Source of the DNA: Volvox africanus
Taxonomy: Eukaryota > Chlorophyta > Chlorophyceae > Chlamydomonadales > Volvocaceae
DNA: 64,000 nucleotides
Reading direction: 5' to 3'
Assembly: GCA_030268105.1 (NCBI GenBank)
Contig: BSDZ01000011.1
Span: forward strand, 1,116,001-1,180,000
The first letter of the stretch is position 1. Each line of letters opens with the position of its first letter. Below the pieces are notes generated by a model, which was not told where the DNA came from, made no database searches, and saw nothing but the letters and a program-made list of their open reading frames with translations. Positions 1 through 12,960 of the stretch are shown one piece after another. A program made the translations under genes and the position numbers.

Positions 1-19
1 GCTGCCGGCTGTTACTGAC

Positions 20-3000
20 CTGAAGTGCGTAGGCAAACTGGAGAGCTGCCACCTTGAGCGACAGCCCCATCACCCTGTCCGTTCGGGCTTCCACAAGGCG
101 ATACACAAGCAGCAGCTGAGAGAACGCGTCCGACGTCGGCCGTTGTGGTAACCGTTTCTCCTCCTCATAACCCCAGGAGGCTGTTTGTTGTTGCGGGTTG
201 TGGGGGCCGCCAAGTGTGTTTTCGTCAAGCCCTCCGCGTTTCAGCACGAGTTGCAAGGCGGCGGCAAAGGCGTCATGCAGACCGTACACCAGTCGCTGTG
301 CCTGCCGCGCCTCCGCGCCAAGTAGGTCGCCAAGCCGTGCGGTGGATCTGGGCTGGCCTACCAGAGCGCCCACATGACTCTCCGTGCCATTGCCATCCCG
401 GACGCTGCATGACGCGGCTATTGAATCGACCGCTGCTTTTGCGGGTGCAATTTTGTGGCCGAGTTCTGAGGATACAGGTCCGCACGCCACTGGGAGGGTC
501 TCCGCTGCGACAAGAGCGTCCGCACGGAGTGAGGCCGTGGCGGTCGTAGCTGCATCGGCGGCGGGTGGCCGTGTAGCGCTGCCATTGCACTTCCTGGCGG
601 TCGTGGTGGCCGCCCCCAGCGCACGCAGTCGCAGCAATGCCGAATGGATTTGTCGCTCAGTCGCCCTTAACATGCGACGAGCCTTGACGAGGTTGGATGC
701 CTGCATGCGCACAGTACAGCATGACATGGCCATGAGGGAGATCATAAGCGAAGACGGCGAAGCTGAGAGGGACGGCGACTGAGGACTGAACGAGAACAGC
801 GATTGTACACGTCATACAGCACCACCTGTTGTACGGCGAGAGCAAAATGCAGGGATGTAGCACACACCGAAGAGGCAGATATGTGTAATCCGCAACTAAG
901 GATTTCTGCCACCGGGACAATGCACCGCTCTCCTTGGTCATGGAAGGCCCCTGCAGCCAGACGACACCTCCAGGGGCCCCAGCAGACGCGCCTGATGGAT
1001 CCTAAGAAGCACACGGGACATAGCGCTAAGCACCTCACCTGCTCAAGGCAGGCCTGCGCCCAGGCCTGGCCCGGCCACATCTCCGCAACCTCCAGTGCCT
1101 TGCACATGCGAAGCAGCCCGTGCTGGCTGGCCTCTTTTAAGCGAGGCTGCATCAGACCGCATACCCAGCCCAGCCAGGCAACACCCGGCGCCGCGCCCGC
1201 AGCTACCACGCCCTGCACCAGCATGGACAGTTGGTCGGGCGTCATGCTGGCGACCCGCGGATCGCCCGGCCGGCACGCCAGCTTCGCCACGGCAGCGGCC
1301 AGCAGTCTTCGCTGCTGCAGGGGCGGCGGCAGCCATACCTCTCGCTCCTCCCAGTATTCAGGCTGCCCGGGCACTAGACTGGCATTGGACACTTGCAAGT
1401 CACATTTGTGGTGTGCCATCGATTCAGGAATTCCGTGGACCTGCAAGGCCTGTCCTGAGTGTCCAGAAATCAAGGATGCCATAGCCTGCGGCGCTCCCAT
1501 TACCGCCCGCGCAAGCTCATCCGGCTGCAATGGCGGCCACGTGGAAGCGTTTGCGGCAGTTTCAAAGCCTGGCTCCAGATCGTCGCCCCTAGCAGCAGCT
1601 AGGTGCGTCTCCACCCTTACCAGCTGTTGAAAGGCCTCCCATGCCAGCTCTGCCGGCAATGCGGGGTGCGCTGCGCAACAGCCAAGCACGTCCGCTAGCT
1701 GCGCCGGGGCCATGCCGGGCAGGTGCATCATCAGCAGTCTTGATGCAGCCGCCGCCAATTGAGGACCCACCGGTGCACCCAGGAAAGATGCCGCCTGCAA
1801 TACCTCAAGAGCGCACCACGCCGGCACCGGGCGGTCCCCTAGTCCTCTCGCTGCAGACTGCTCCAAAAGCTCCCTGGCACGTTCAAGGGCAGCAACAACC
1901 CATGGGTCGTTGCCCCAGCAGCCGGCGTCGCTGGATACAGAAGCGCGAGAAGCTGCTGAGCTGCGCGCTCGCTGGTTTACGTCCGAGTTCTGATCTGACA
2001 TCAAAGTCACGCTTGACCCATCCAACGAGGCTTGGCGTCGGAATGGGTGATCGGAAGGGCGATGGTGCGCAAGGACACGGCGGAAGCGGGAGAGGGTTCC
2101 AAGGGCATCCGCCAGACTGCGGGCATCCAGCAGGGCCGGATCAGTAGCCAGGGTAGCGCACAGAAGCGGCCGAAGCAAGGAGGCCACGGCGGTGGCGCCG
2201 GCGGCGGCATGACAGGTCCCCAGAAGCAGCCGAGCTGCACCGTACAGTGCCTGAACCACCTCCTTCGGTCGTAGCCCAGCCCTGTGGGAATCCTTCATGC
2301 TGACGGCAGTTGAGGTGGTGTAGGATGCCTCCGTCATCATGATTGTTTCCATCTCCATCGTCATCGGCGCCGTTGACCAAGCGGGCATCTCTGCGGTCGT
2401 TACAGCCACAGCCAGCTGTGCACACAAGTGTTCCGACAGGTGCCGCGGCAGCGGCTGCCGGAGCCGTGAAAGCGCCCAAACCAGACGCGCCATGTCTGAA
2501 GCGGACAAGGACCGGGCGGCCCCGCCCTCCACCCTGCTGGACCCCTCAGGACCGCCTGGCGCTGCCGCATCGACGGCTGTGAGCAACTCCGCCTCACCAC
2601 AATGACCATTGGAAACTCCGCCTGCGTCGGAGCCTGTGACGGAAGCCAGCAAGTGCCGTACCACCACGTCACCCAGACCCGACTCAAGGACCGCGCGCTC
2701 GGAGCTGCTTAGCGGTGGTAAAGATGCAAGCGCCCACAGCGCTGCAGTCCTCTCGCCGGCTGCCAGGTCCCCCCAAACCGCCGCCATCAGGCCGCAAAGC
2801 GCTGCCGTATGTTGTGGTGTGGGCGTGTATCGCTCGTCTTGCTGTACTGCCCAGAGTAGACGAACACTAATTGACGCGATTTGGAGTGCTTTGCATCCGG
2901 CCGTCCGCTGTCCGCCGCTGCCACCGCCGGGATCTGACGCCCGCCGCCTCGCCCCGCCATCAGCGGCAACTCTCTCGCTAGCTACCGGCTCCGCATGCGG

Positions 3001-6000
3001 CTTGCTACTGCAGTCACTGCCAACGGCTGCAGCTGCGGTGATCAGTGCGCCACCAGCTGTGTCGCCATGGAGTGCATTAGTTTCCGCCGGTCTTGCGGTA
3101 GCCGCTCCCGCTCCTGCTGCTGCAGCTGCCGCTGCCACGGATTGGCACGCCGCCGCCAGCAAGAATCTCGGCGGCCGTAGTCCTAAGCGCACGGCGCTCC
3201 AAACCACCTCGTATAGTTCATGCCAGTTCAGCAGTCGCCAGGTGTAGTATAGGTGCAACCAAGCCCTGCGCATTGCAGGGCGCGGCGGTGCGTGGCAACG
3301 AGAAGCGCAGGCAGCCAGCCAGTCCGCTGTCGCGCGAGGGTGCATTCGGCGCAGGTAGCGAGGTGCACAGGTGCACAGGCGTTCCAGCCAGTTGCGCCCG
3401 ACCTGCAGGTCAAGGTGGCGTAGTACCCAGACGCCATACCGCACGACAGAAGGTGGCGGCGCCGCCGCCGCCGTCAGCGGCGGCAGGTAAGCTGCGATGG
3501 CGCGTCGGAGGTGTGCACCGGCGGAAGGAGATGACGACGAGGAGCGGTACGGCGAAAGCGTCGCAGTGGAGAGCTGCGAATTCGTGGCCGCTGCAACAAC
3601 AGCCTCGTAGCGGCGGAGCCGTGCTGGCCAGATAGGCCCATAGGACAAGAGCGACAGCGCGCGGCACACAACTGCGACGCACTGCGGTGGCAGCAGGTGA
3701 TGCAGTTGTTGGCTCCCAGATAGCGCCATCCGCCGCTGGAACTCTTCCAACAATGGTTCCATTGCCCGCACCAGCGCCGTCGTCTTCCTTGCCATTTCCC
3801 CTCGCCCGATGCGCCCGATGCGGCCAACGTCATCGCTGCTATCACTACCATCCCCGCCACCGCCACTAGCTGCAAAGGCAACAGCGTGAACGCATGCCGT
3901 CAACTGCATTGGAGGCAAGCTGCGGAGGGCTGCCGCACCGCTTGCCCCCAGAGTTGTCGCCAGCTCCAAGACCGCCGTCCTGCGGACTGATGCTTGCCGT
4001 GGCGCCGCCGCAGCGACGGCCAACAACAGCTCCGCAACTACACGCACGTCAGCGACGCTGGGCGGCGTTGTGCTGCAGCCGCCACTATTGGCAGCACCGC
4101 CACCGTTCAGAGCCAGAATATGCAAGTGGCGCCTCCATGCAGTCTGCACCTCCTGAAGCTGCTGTATGGGCAGCGGTACACGGGCCTCAGCAAAACTGCG
4201 CAACAAGCGGGCCAGGGCTTGCAGGGCGCCATTTATTGCTGCTGAATTGTTACCTTCGGCGTCAGCACTGGAGGGGAGGTTCCGCATGACGACAGGTGTA
4301 GCGTTGGGTGGTTCTGTGTAAGCAGGGGACGGCGCCGGGATGACAGGAGCTGCGGCGGTGCTGGTGGCGGTTTTTTTCTGCAGTGGCCGACGCGGCGGCG
4401 CCAGGAGGACAAGTTCATCATCGCGGCGCTGAGGTGAGCTGCGGGCAAACACCCGCAAGAATGTGAGGGCCCCCGGCGGCGCGCCGGGTGTCCATGCTTG
4501 CAAGGCCAACCGACTGGCGATTGTTGAATTGGCTCCGGCAGCACTCAGTTCGCTCGAGGCAGTTGTCTCACCGACAGCTGCAGCTCCCGTGTGTACTGTG
4601 GAATGTAGGGCCGCCGCCATGGCGGCTATGCCCCTGGGTAGCTGCGTTGCTGCCACTGCTATAGCGGCGGCTTCCTCGGCCATGGCCCCTGTCTTCGCTA
4701 GCGGCGTCGCAGCCGCCGGATCTAGCGCTGCTTCGGCTTCATTTGTTATGATGGCGACGACGCCGGTAGCGGATGCGGCTGCGCCACTTGCAGCTGGGCG
4801 GCTGCTAGCAGCAACGGCACCGCCGCTTCTGCAGCCGGTAGGGACCTCTATGGGACTCCGCGTGCTTCTCGCGTCCTCCCTGAAGCCCCCAACGAGTTCC
4901 GGAGCAAGGTCACGTGCAGCTACATTCCAACCACACTGCCCACCTGCTGCTTCCTCCCTAGACGGCTCCCGCAACAGCGCCCGCAGCGATCCCGCAGCGT
5001 CTACCACGTCATCATCACCGTGCATATGTGCCCGCACTGCGCTTGCCACTGCCACCGCTGTCTTAGCGCAGCTCCTGAAATTGCCGCCACTGCTAGTGCG
5101 GCTGCGGGTGCTGGTGCTGCTGGAAGCAACTCGGGAGAGCTCGCAAGGCGTAGCACGGGTAAGCAGTACAATGTCGGGGGCCACCAGACAGTGCGATGAC
5201 TTGGCAGGCAACCCCATGGCAGTCCAGCTGTACAGTTGCTCCCGTACCTGCGGTTTTGCAGCAAGCGCCGTGATGCTGCTGTACATCGCCGTTGACTGAC
5301 TATGCGATAAACATTCGATGGAAGAGCAGGCAGATGCCACAAGCGCGTGTAACGGGCCGTTCGAGACTGCACCGGAGTCCCCGCCAAGCCCGTCGGAAGC
5401 CCATTCTGGGGCACTGCGCGCGAGCAACGTTGGATGGCTTTCGTACAGGTGGCACACCAGCTTCGCAGTCGGTACCAGGTCTACGGGGCGCAAGGACGGC
5501 GCCAGCAACATGACTTGATGCAGGTAATGTTGCGCCCACGACTCATCTGTTGCGGCTATACACGGTTCACGCAGCAGCAGAAATAGTATGAGTCGGGAGA
5601 CCGTAGCAAGGCTGTCGGTACACAGTGTCCCTGGCAGCGGTGGAAGCGGGCGACAACCGGTAGCATCCCCGGCGCCACTTGTAGCTTCCGCCGCATCCGA
5701 AGGTTGGCCGTCACCGCCATCGGAGCTCCAATCAAGCAACAGAGCCGGCGCTTGCACCTGCCATTGGGCTGTCACCAGGAGCCACGACAGGAACTCATGC
5801 TGCTTCTGCGGCATGCGGGGCGGATTCCCCGTGAGAGCCAAGGTTTCGTCGGCATCCTTTGACATTCCAGGAGTGGCCTGAAAAGCGCGATGGTGTCCAT
5901 AAACACATGCCGCTGCAACGTCCAATATATATGATGCCAGGCCGCCGCTGCCGACTCTGCCTTCAGCGCAAGCGTCACTGGACGGTACGCCGGCGGCCCA

Positions 6001-8277
6001 CACGGCCCCACCCCGGCGCGCTGCAACCGCTGCAGTCCTGCCGCCCGCCGGTGACGCCGCTGCGGCCGCCAGCAGCGCCAGTGCCTGCACTCCCCGCGTC
6101 AAATCCCCCACCTCCACCTCCGCAGACCGCGCGCGCAGCAACGCCGCCAAGGCCGTCTGTACGGCAGCGGGCGGGCGGTAGTCTAGGCCAGCGTAAGACC
6201 AGAGAAGGCGCGCCGCCTGGCGACCGGTCAAATGTCTCATCCAGCTCATCACTGCCGCCGCATGATCCTCCAGGAATGGGGTACTGGGATTGCAGCCTGC
6301 GTTAGCCATCGCCACGGCGAGATCCACTAGGTCATATAGATTCAGCGGCGCTGCTAGGCACCGCCACGAAGTGACGGGGGAAGCGGTAGCACCTATAACG
6401 TTACCCCGGGCACGAAATGAAGTACCACCGGAGGACAGGTATGGCTGAAGATACGACAATATATCCCTCCAAAAGGTTTGACTGAGGGGCTGGCCTAGGC
6501 GAGTCAGGCCGTGCAAGACGGCAACGACGCGCGTAGGGAGGAGCATTGGTTTTCGCATTGATCTGGCTGCATGCAAGCCACCTTCAGGGCTGGTGCAGGA
6601 GGCAGACCGCAAGCTGTCACGCGAGCTACTCTCGGGCCGCTGCACGGCCGCTGTCGCAGTTGCTGCTCGCCGCACGCTGCGCAGCAACGCCTCGAATGTC
6701 GCGCGCGGAGGCAGGGATCCCGCAACAGCGCATGTCTCCAGTGCCGCCAGCGCCTCCTGAGGCGGCAAGCCTGCACCCCCCTCGTGCAGCTCCGTGAAGA
6801 ACCACCGGAGGTCCCCCATTCGCCCAGCCCACCGCTCCCCTCCTTCGTCCTGCTGCTGCTGCTGCTGCTGTTCCTGCCGCCATTTCTGTTGGCCCAAGAC
6901 ACGCCGTTGTACATGTTCTGGCAGATTTGACCTCGGAACCTGCTGTTCTACAGGCGCCGGTGCTGCTGCTGCTGAGGACGGTGAATCTGTAGCCACTACT
7001 TGTTGCTTTAGCCGTTGCAGCTTCCGATTTACCCGCCGCTGCGTCCCCGCCTGTGGTCGGAGCTGCGGTCCGAACTCTTGCACGGACTTTACTTCCGATG
7101 GCGATATGAACGCAGCAGCTATTCTACTCCTGACTCGCCTTCTTCCCGCCAAATTGGTTACGGACGGCATGGCCGCCTGCGGAGCATGCTCGACTGCAGG
7201 TGGCTGCTGCGGTTGCCGGTGGCCCTCAACCCGATGATACACACTCTCACTGGGTAGGACAAACAGGCCATCGGAAAGGGCAGATGGCGAACTTACAACC
7301 TTGGCCGGTCCCACCAGCGGTGCGGGTCTTTCCAAAGATACGCAGTTATTCACGCTATCTGAAGCTGTGATAGTAGCTGTGGGATTGGGAACCGCAGCAG
7401 CGGAGGCCCGGCAGCAGGCGCCAGTGATGGCGGGGATGCCGCCATTGCGAGGATCACCCAATGAGGCTGAGGGATGTGATTGAGAGGTCCGAGCAGCGGC
7501 GGCGGTGCCTATCCGCGGTGCCATCACTGCGCCCGTTCCACGCTTCCACCGGCGTCTGTGTTGCAATGCACCCGAAGCCGCCATTACATCCTTCGTCAAT
7601 TGTGTCGCGGCCGTCACAGCGGCATCAGTGACAGCAGTGGTATCAGCATCAGCACCAGCACCAGCATGAAGGCGTTCTGCCGGTGACTGGCGCCACTGAA
7701 CTACTATGCTTGGTTCGCACAAGGCGTTGTCCGGCAAGTTCAGTAAAGCCGCCAGCTGACGCCGCCGGCGCAGCTCCCGAATCAGCCGCTCCACGGCGGC
7801 CAGCGGTAGCTGCAATCCACGTTCAGGATCATCGGCGGCGCGCCGTATTGCTTGAACAATATCTTTAAGTTGGGAGGATGTTAAGCAGGCCGCATTGTCC
7901 GCTGCGAGCAGCACCAGGCGCGTCGACAGCCGTGCGTCGACGTTGGATTGTTGGTCGCATTCAACCGTTGAGGCCGTGCTGGGACTAATGGAGGCACATG
8001 AGACAAGGATGGCGTTTTCATTGCGGGCATCAGCGCCTGAGGTGCTGCTATAATCCAAATCCCGACCGTGAAATGGGCTGGCGGCTGGCGATGACGAGCA
8101 ATCAGCCCGGCAAACAGTCAGTGCAATATTCTGTGCATGAATTTGGGCCCGATTCAACTTTATGTGAGTGTTAACCGGGCCGTTCGCCCGAATATTAACG
8201 TTGCTGTGCGCCGATAGTAGCGGAAGTTGGTTTAGTGCTCCATTACTTCGTGTCGTGCTAAATAAGGTTTGAAACAT
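20..8277 (-). CDS. OPR/TBC2-like helical-repeat organelle RNA factor (partial, continues past left edge)
   Basis: Exon 1 (8277..1039) encodes about 2413 residues and exon 2 (700..20) another 227. The intron 1038..701 starts GTGAGG, ends GCATGCAG, and is phase 0 on both sides. A further donor (CAG|GTCAGT) at position 19 shows that the gene continues outside the window. The N-terminus (MFQTLFSTTRSNG...) is Ser/Arg-rich and acid-poor, like a chloroplast or mitochondrial transit peptide. After a Gln run near residue 470, degenerate units of roughly 38 residues recur, for example LYEVVWSAVRLGLRPP, ARLVWALSRLRQPLPRH and VVAVLHGLTRLGQPLS. This L..W.L..LG..P pattern is that of octotricopeptide-repeat and TBC2/FASTK-like proteins, which bind organelle RNAs in green algae. 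Role by family: stabilisation or translation of one organelle mRNA. The repeats are separated by long Ala/Ser/Gly linkers. A RAP domain, common at the C-terminus of such factors, would lie off-window. Target RNA unknown. Confidence 0.82.
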
Positions 8278-8934
8278 TAGGATTTAGTCAAGTGAATTTC
8301 TCAGGCTTCAATTTACAGCCGGCATGGAAATACTGTTCACCGACTATGTGAGCATGCTATCTCAAATCATCATAACAGAACCACGAATATTATAACCATA
8401 TTAAGCTTATTTCGAATTGTTATTTGATTACTGGGCAGATTTCCGCCTTGAACTTGCAATTCGGGCTCCGGGACCTGCTGCGCACCCATTTGGAATGCGA
8501 TCGCTTGCTTGATGCAGATATAACTGCTGCAATATGCATTTTTATTTTATTTTCTCGAAAGCATGTGGTTAAGCTTCCAACAAGGTGTCAACTGCAGCAT
8601 AGCATACCGTGCTGTGGCCTCCCTGCCACTTAACCGTTCCTCAGGGGCCCTTGATACCCCACAATCTATTATCTTACCAGCTCGCTCGTGGCAGCCGCAG
8701 AACTTGACCTTCGTGCCTCGCCGACCCCCAATCTTTCAGCCCCGCTATCACTCTCGTGCACCTGTGCAATCTTTCACCCCAGCAGCAGCAGCAGCAGCAG
8801 CTGACTCTGAACGTGACCAAAAACCATCTTGCGCCGATAACACCGTTCGTGCAGGAAGTTCTCCGGTCTTCACACACCCGGGAGGGCCCGTTGGCGCGTC
8901 AAGCAGCCGCGCGCGCCGTGCACGGCGAGGCAGC
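8278..8934. promoter_or_regulatory. Divergent 5' region between the OPR-like gene and Thg1
   Basis: About 650 bases separate the two divergent initiator codons. The first 290 bases (8278-8562) are AT-rich and have no open frame of note, so they are the probable shared promoter. From 8563 the sequence is open in the Thg1 frame and could encode an N-terminal extension of 124 residues (see findings). No clear TATA box was identified. Confidence 0.45.
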
Positions 8935-11838
8935 ATGGCTAATTCAAAGTACGAATATGTAAAGCAGTACGAGCTAGACGATACACTGCTACCGGGATGT
9001 TGGATTGTCATCCGCATCGACGGCAAGGGCTTTACAAAGTAAGGGGCGTTAAGTCCACGCGCCTTCATGACACCTAACAATATCTCACTGATACTCATCT
9101 CATCTCCACTCCTATCCGTGACATTTCGGGTACACATCCCGCCCCTATGTCGGCTGCTGTGCACCTCTGGCCAGGTTTAGTGACCTGCATGGCTTCGAGA
9201 AGCCCAATGATAAGCGAGCACTTGACCTGATGGACGAATGTGCACGGGTGCGTACACGGAATATCCCCGCATCTCGGGAGGATCGTAGAAGTTCGACGGA
9301 TTATAGCACTAGGAGGTGTATTAGGACCTGCTGAAATTACTGGGGAAGTATTGGAGTCCGCGGGTCCGCGCGCCAGTGTGGCTGTGTCGAAGGTGGCGGA
9401 AGTGGGTAGGCGGACGGGTGCGCGGAGAGGGATGGCAGCGGGTGAGGGGGTGCTTTTCGTGGGGGTGGCTTGGGCATTGGCGGAGCGGGAAAATGGGTGT
9501 GAAATTTAAATGCACGGATGCACGGGCTAGCCATCTTCTGCTGGCCCTTCAGTTCATTAGTGTAAAATGTGTAGCTCACTGATGATACATTGAAGACGGG
9601 CCGTACATCTCCACGGCGTTTTTTGGAGGGTTGCGCGGTGTATAATGCAATGTTGCTTGACTGCTGCTGGTGCTGGACAGGAAGTCATGAATGAGTTTAC
9701 GGACATTCGCCTGGCGTACGGCGAAAGTGACGAGTACAGCTTTGTTCTGGGGAGAAACACAGATATGTACGGTAAGCCAGGATAAGCCCATGAAATGTTA
9801 CATATTACTCCACCTCACCGGCGCACGTGGCTCGTACATGTACAAACAGGGCGCAGCCCTAATACCGGTACTTGATGCACGCACGAAGAGTTTGGTACAT
9901 TCCGGCGGATACGTTCGCCCGTTCCCATAATACAACGACAGCTGTGACACGTGTTCTCCGTTATCATCTTCCTGGCAGCATGCCTGACAGTCTTCGCCTC
10001 TCCACTCCCAGAAGTGCAATGTAGTGACCTGCAGCGGCTGGCCTCAGACGTCACACGGTATTGTCTGGCGTATATTGTCCCTAACCAGGATACATTGCTG
10101 CTGATGAACCAAAAACATTATTTCTCGGTCTACCGTTGACTTAATCTTTCCTTTTATTATTGCTCCATCAGTGTCGTCAGGCTGTCGCTCTCCGGGCCCG
10201 ATGCCATCATCCCATCGCGCTCCCGCTTACATCTGACGATTATATTGCTCATTTCGTGGTTTCTAAAGTATCCCTCTCTCGTCCTCCCCCCTGTTCCAAC
10301 AGGCCGCCGTGCCTCCAAGCTGGTGTCCCTGCTGGTGAGCTGCTTCACCGCCAATTACGTAGCCCGCTGGTCAGCTCATCTTATAGACACGCCCCTGCGC
10401 GCCATGCCCATGTTCGATGGACGTGCGGTGTGCTACCCACTAGATTCAAACCTGCGTGATTACTTGGCATGGCGCCAGGCGGATACCCATATAAACAACC
10501 AGGTATTTGGGGGCTGGGTTGTAGGTTGCTACCGTGTGGTGTGTTGGTTCCTGTTGCAGCTTCGGCCGCTGGATGGGTGCCGGCCTCGATGATGTAGTGA
10601 TGTCCGTGAAGCATGAAGCCGAATGGGCCAAGCAAGAGCCGGGGATGTGCATAAAACGTATCCACCAGCTTAGTCGGGGTGCGTGGCCTGTGAGGGCCAC
10701 GTGATAGGGGTCCGTGGCGTATAGTCGCAGAGGACGAAATCTAGACCTGCTTGCACATGGACTGGGTTCCAAGCGTGGCTGGGTTCCGCGTGCGTGGGCA
10801 ACGGATGAGGAAGCGGGCGAACGCATGGGGGATGGCAATGGGCCGCACATGGCCCAGGCCCATACGCAGGAATTCGTTCGAAGTGGAAAGTGGGGATGGT
10901 GGCGTGATGAAGTGGAAGGGGGAGCGGGCAGGGACGCGGATCACCTGGATCACGTGGGTTAGGTACGCATGAGCACGGGAGTTTACATGGCTAACAATCT
11001 CTCGCGTCGCTGCCATTGACCGGGAAGGTGTTCACTCCACTTGTGCACAAATGTGCTGCACACGCCCTACATCTCCGTACTGGCTTTTCAATACGTATGC
11101 TGCCACGGACGGGTTTCGCGTGTTTCATCTATCCAGTAGCCCATGCCCACCCGTCCCATCGTGCTGCATGCAGTACAACACTTGTTTCTGGGCGCTAGTG
11201 AATAGCGGGAAGACGCCAGCTGAGGCACAGGCCACTCTCAAGGTATGGGCAGGCAACTGCATCCGGTGGGTCGCGATGTAAGTGAAGGTTCTTTCCATAG
11301 AAGCGTCCACCATACTCTGTAGGTATGTCCACACGGCGCATGTTTGGTACCACCACAGCAACCTATCAAACGTAGGCGGCGCTGCCGTTATGACCTTTTC
11401 CTTTCAGGGCACCCAGACGGCATTCAAGAACGAGCTGTTGTTTCAAGGGTTCGGTATTAATTACGCGCACCTTCCTGAGCAGTTTAAAAAGGTGAGCGAC
11501 AGCTAATATAGCGAATGGTAACCGCGGCAGTACTTCCAAGGCAATGGCTGCAGCGCAAGGGTCGTGTGGCCACTAGTGTTGGCAGTACGGCGCGGGATAC
11601 CTCGGTCTTTGGGCTGTCGTTACGTTTTCTTTGCCTTCGTCGTCCCTATTTCCACACCCCGTTTGGCTGTGCACATTATTAGGGCTCAGTCATCATCCGG
11701 CGGAGAGCGCTGGTTGAGGTGAAGCGCCGGGACGACGGCTCTCCTGTTGTGCGCGAGCGGGCTGTGCCCACGGTGCTGCACGTGGATATCATTCGGGACG
11801 AGTTTTGGGAGAGCAATCCGCAGCTGCTGGCGCCATAG
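8935..11838 (+). CDS. THG1: tRNA-His guanylyltransferase (Thg1 family), seven exons
   Basis: Exons: 8935-9038, 9175-9247, 9681-9771, 10303-10502, 11174-11242, 11408-11491, 11683-11838. They sum to 777 nt and 258 residues, the normal family length. All introns are GT..AG and the phases match. The enzyme adds the extra 5' guanosine (G-1) to tRNA-His, which histidyl-tRNA synthetase needs, using ATP/GTP in a reverse (3'-5') polymerase fold. The metal-binding residues are present: D29 in RIDGKGF, and D76-E77 in AYGESDEYSF. So are the family motifs KPND (44-47), WRQAD and HINN. The start chosen is MANSKYEYVKQYELDD, where family similarity begins; an in-frame ATG at 8563 would add a basic, Ala-rich extension. 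A TGTAA signal lies 86 bases after the stop. Unlike plant copies that carry two fused Thg1 units, this one has a single unit. Identity is secure. Confidence 0.95.
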
Positions 11839-11923
11839 GACCCATCCAGCCGTCACTGTCTCTGTTGGTATAGCTGATCCCCCGTTGGGACTAGATATCA
11901 ACAAGTAGTGAACGAGCAATGGG

Positions 11924-11928
11924 TGTAA
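11924..11928 (+). terminator. TGTAA poly(A) signal of Thg1
   Basis: The volvocine polyadenylation motif TGTAA occurs 86 bases downstream of the Thg1 stop codon. Confidence 0.6.
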
Positions 11929-12960
11929 GGTGAGCGTGCGGATGCCCCGGAGGTGTCCCGGAATGGGCACAATCGGTAGGGGCGAGCATATCTTGAGCGT
12001 GCAGAAGTCGTTGGGAAGATGACTCTGATGCTAGTTGCCGGGATGAGGGTTTCATCCTCTCAGGCTTCTGGTATACCAGGTTTCGTAAGTGATGCAGGAC
12101 TCGTCCTGATGATGCAAAAATCCACTCGACGTGGGTACCACCTTGCAATATTTGAAGTCCGCACTTTCAGCTGATTAAAGACCTTTGCAGCACAATCCAT
12201 AACGCTTCCTTTTCTTCAACTAAAGATTGCAGAGGACTAGGCTGATTCCCTTCTACAGCACGCATCCTCCCCGCCAAGTCAGTTTTGGGCTCAAAACGGC
12301 TCTTTCATATAACCTTGCTTGAAAGTCACAAATGTTCTGGCATGTGCCAGGAAAGGTGCTTAACGACACTGTCTGATGAGGAATTGTCCTTGGCATCACA
12401 CGGAGTGATAGTGGTCATTTACAATACATAGGGTCTAATGGCAGGGCCGCTTCCCAAGCCAGATACGCGGCCTACCTGCACATCTTCCATATCATGCAGC
12501 AGCTCTCCACATCCAACCCAAAATAGCATTCGAATTATGATGATGATGATCCATCCGAACCATGATGAAGGTGAAAATTTCACAGATCTTTGGGGGTAGC
12601 TATATACGGTACGCCCTACATAGGAGATCATCTACCCCACGTGTGTGCTATTTCCTTCACAAAAGACCAGTCGGGGGTGCCCACAGTCTCAATACGATCG
12701 TGTCCATCAAATCCCCCAACCCTTGCTGTCCATCTTGGCATGTTCTTGACCCCATCTACGTCTTGCAGAATATAGCACCAATAAGGACGTAGCCCGCTGC
12801 CAACAACCATATTTAGCCTCAACAACACAACACAGATTTAACCCTAAGCGTTTGCTTAAGACAACCGCCTTCAGCTTTTCAACATGGGAAACATGGCTAT
12901 TTATGTGGAATTCCTGACACTGTACAATAGACGGGGCTCTAACCTGACTCGCAGGTAAGA
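11929..12960. other. Intergenic region, no gene seen
   Basis: About 1 kb of roughly 48% GC sequence between Thg1 and the convergent NTF2-like gene. Only short random open frames are present. A run of GATGATGATGAT-type triplets lies near 12540. No repeats or exons were recognised. Confidence 0.5.

Noticed and set aside
742..1038. Last 99 codons of the long minus-strand frame as the C-terminus of the OPR-like protein
   Set aside because: They follow a strong donor, lose repeat character, and a phase-0 exon resumes at 700.
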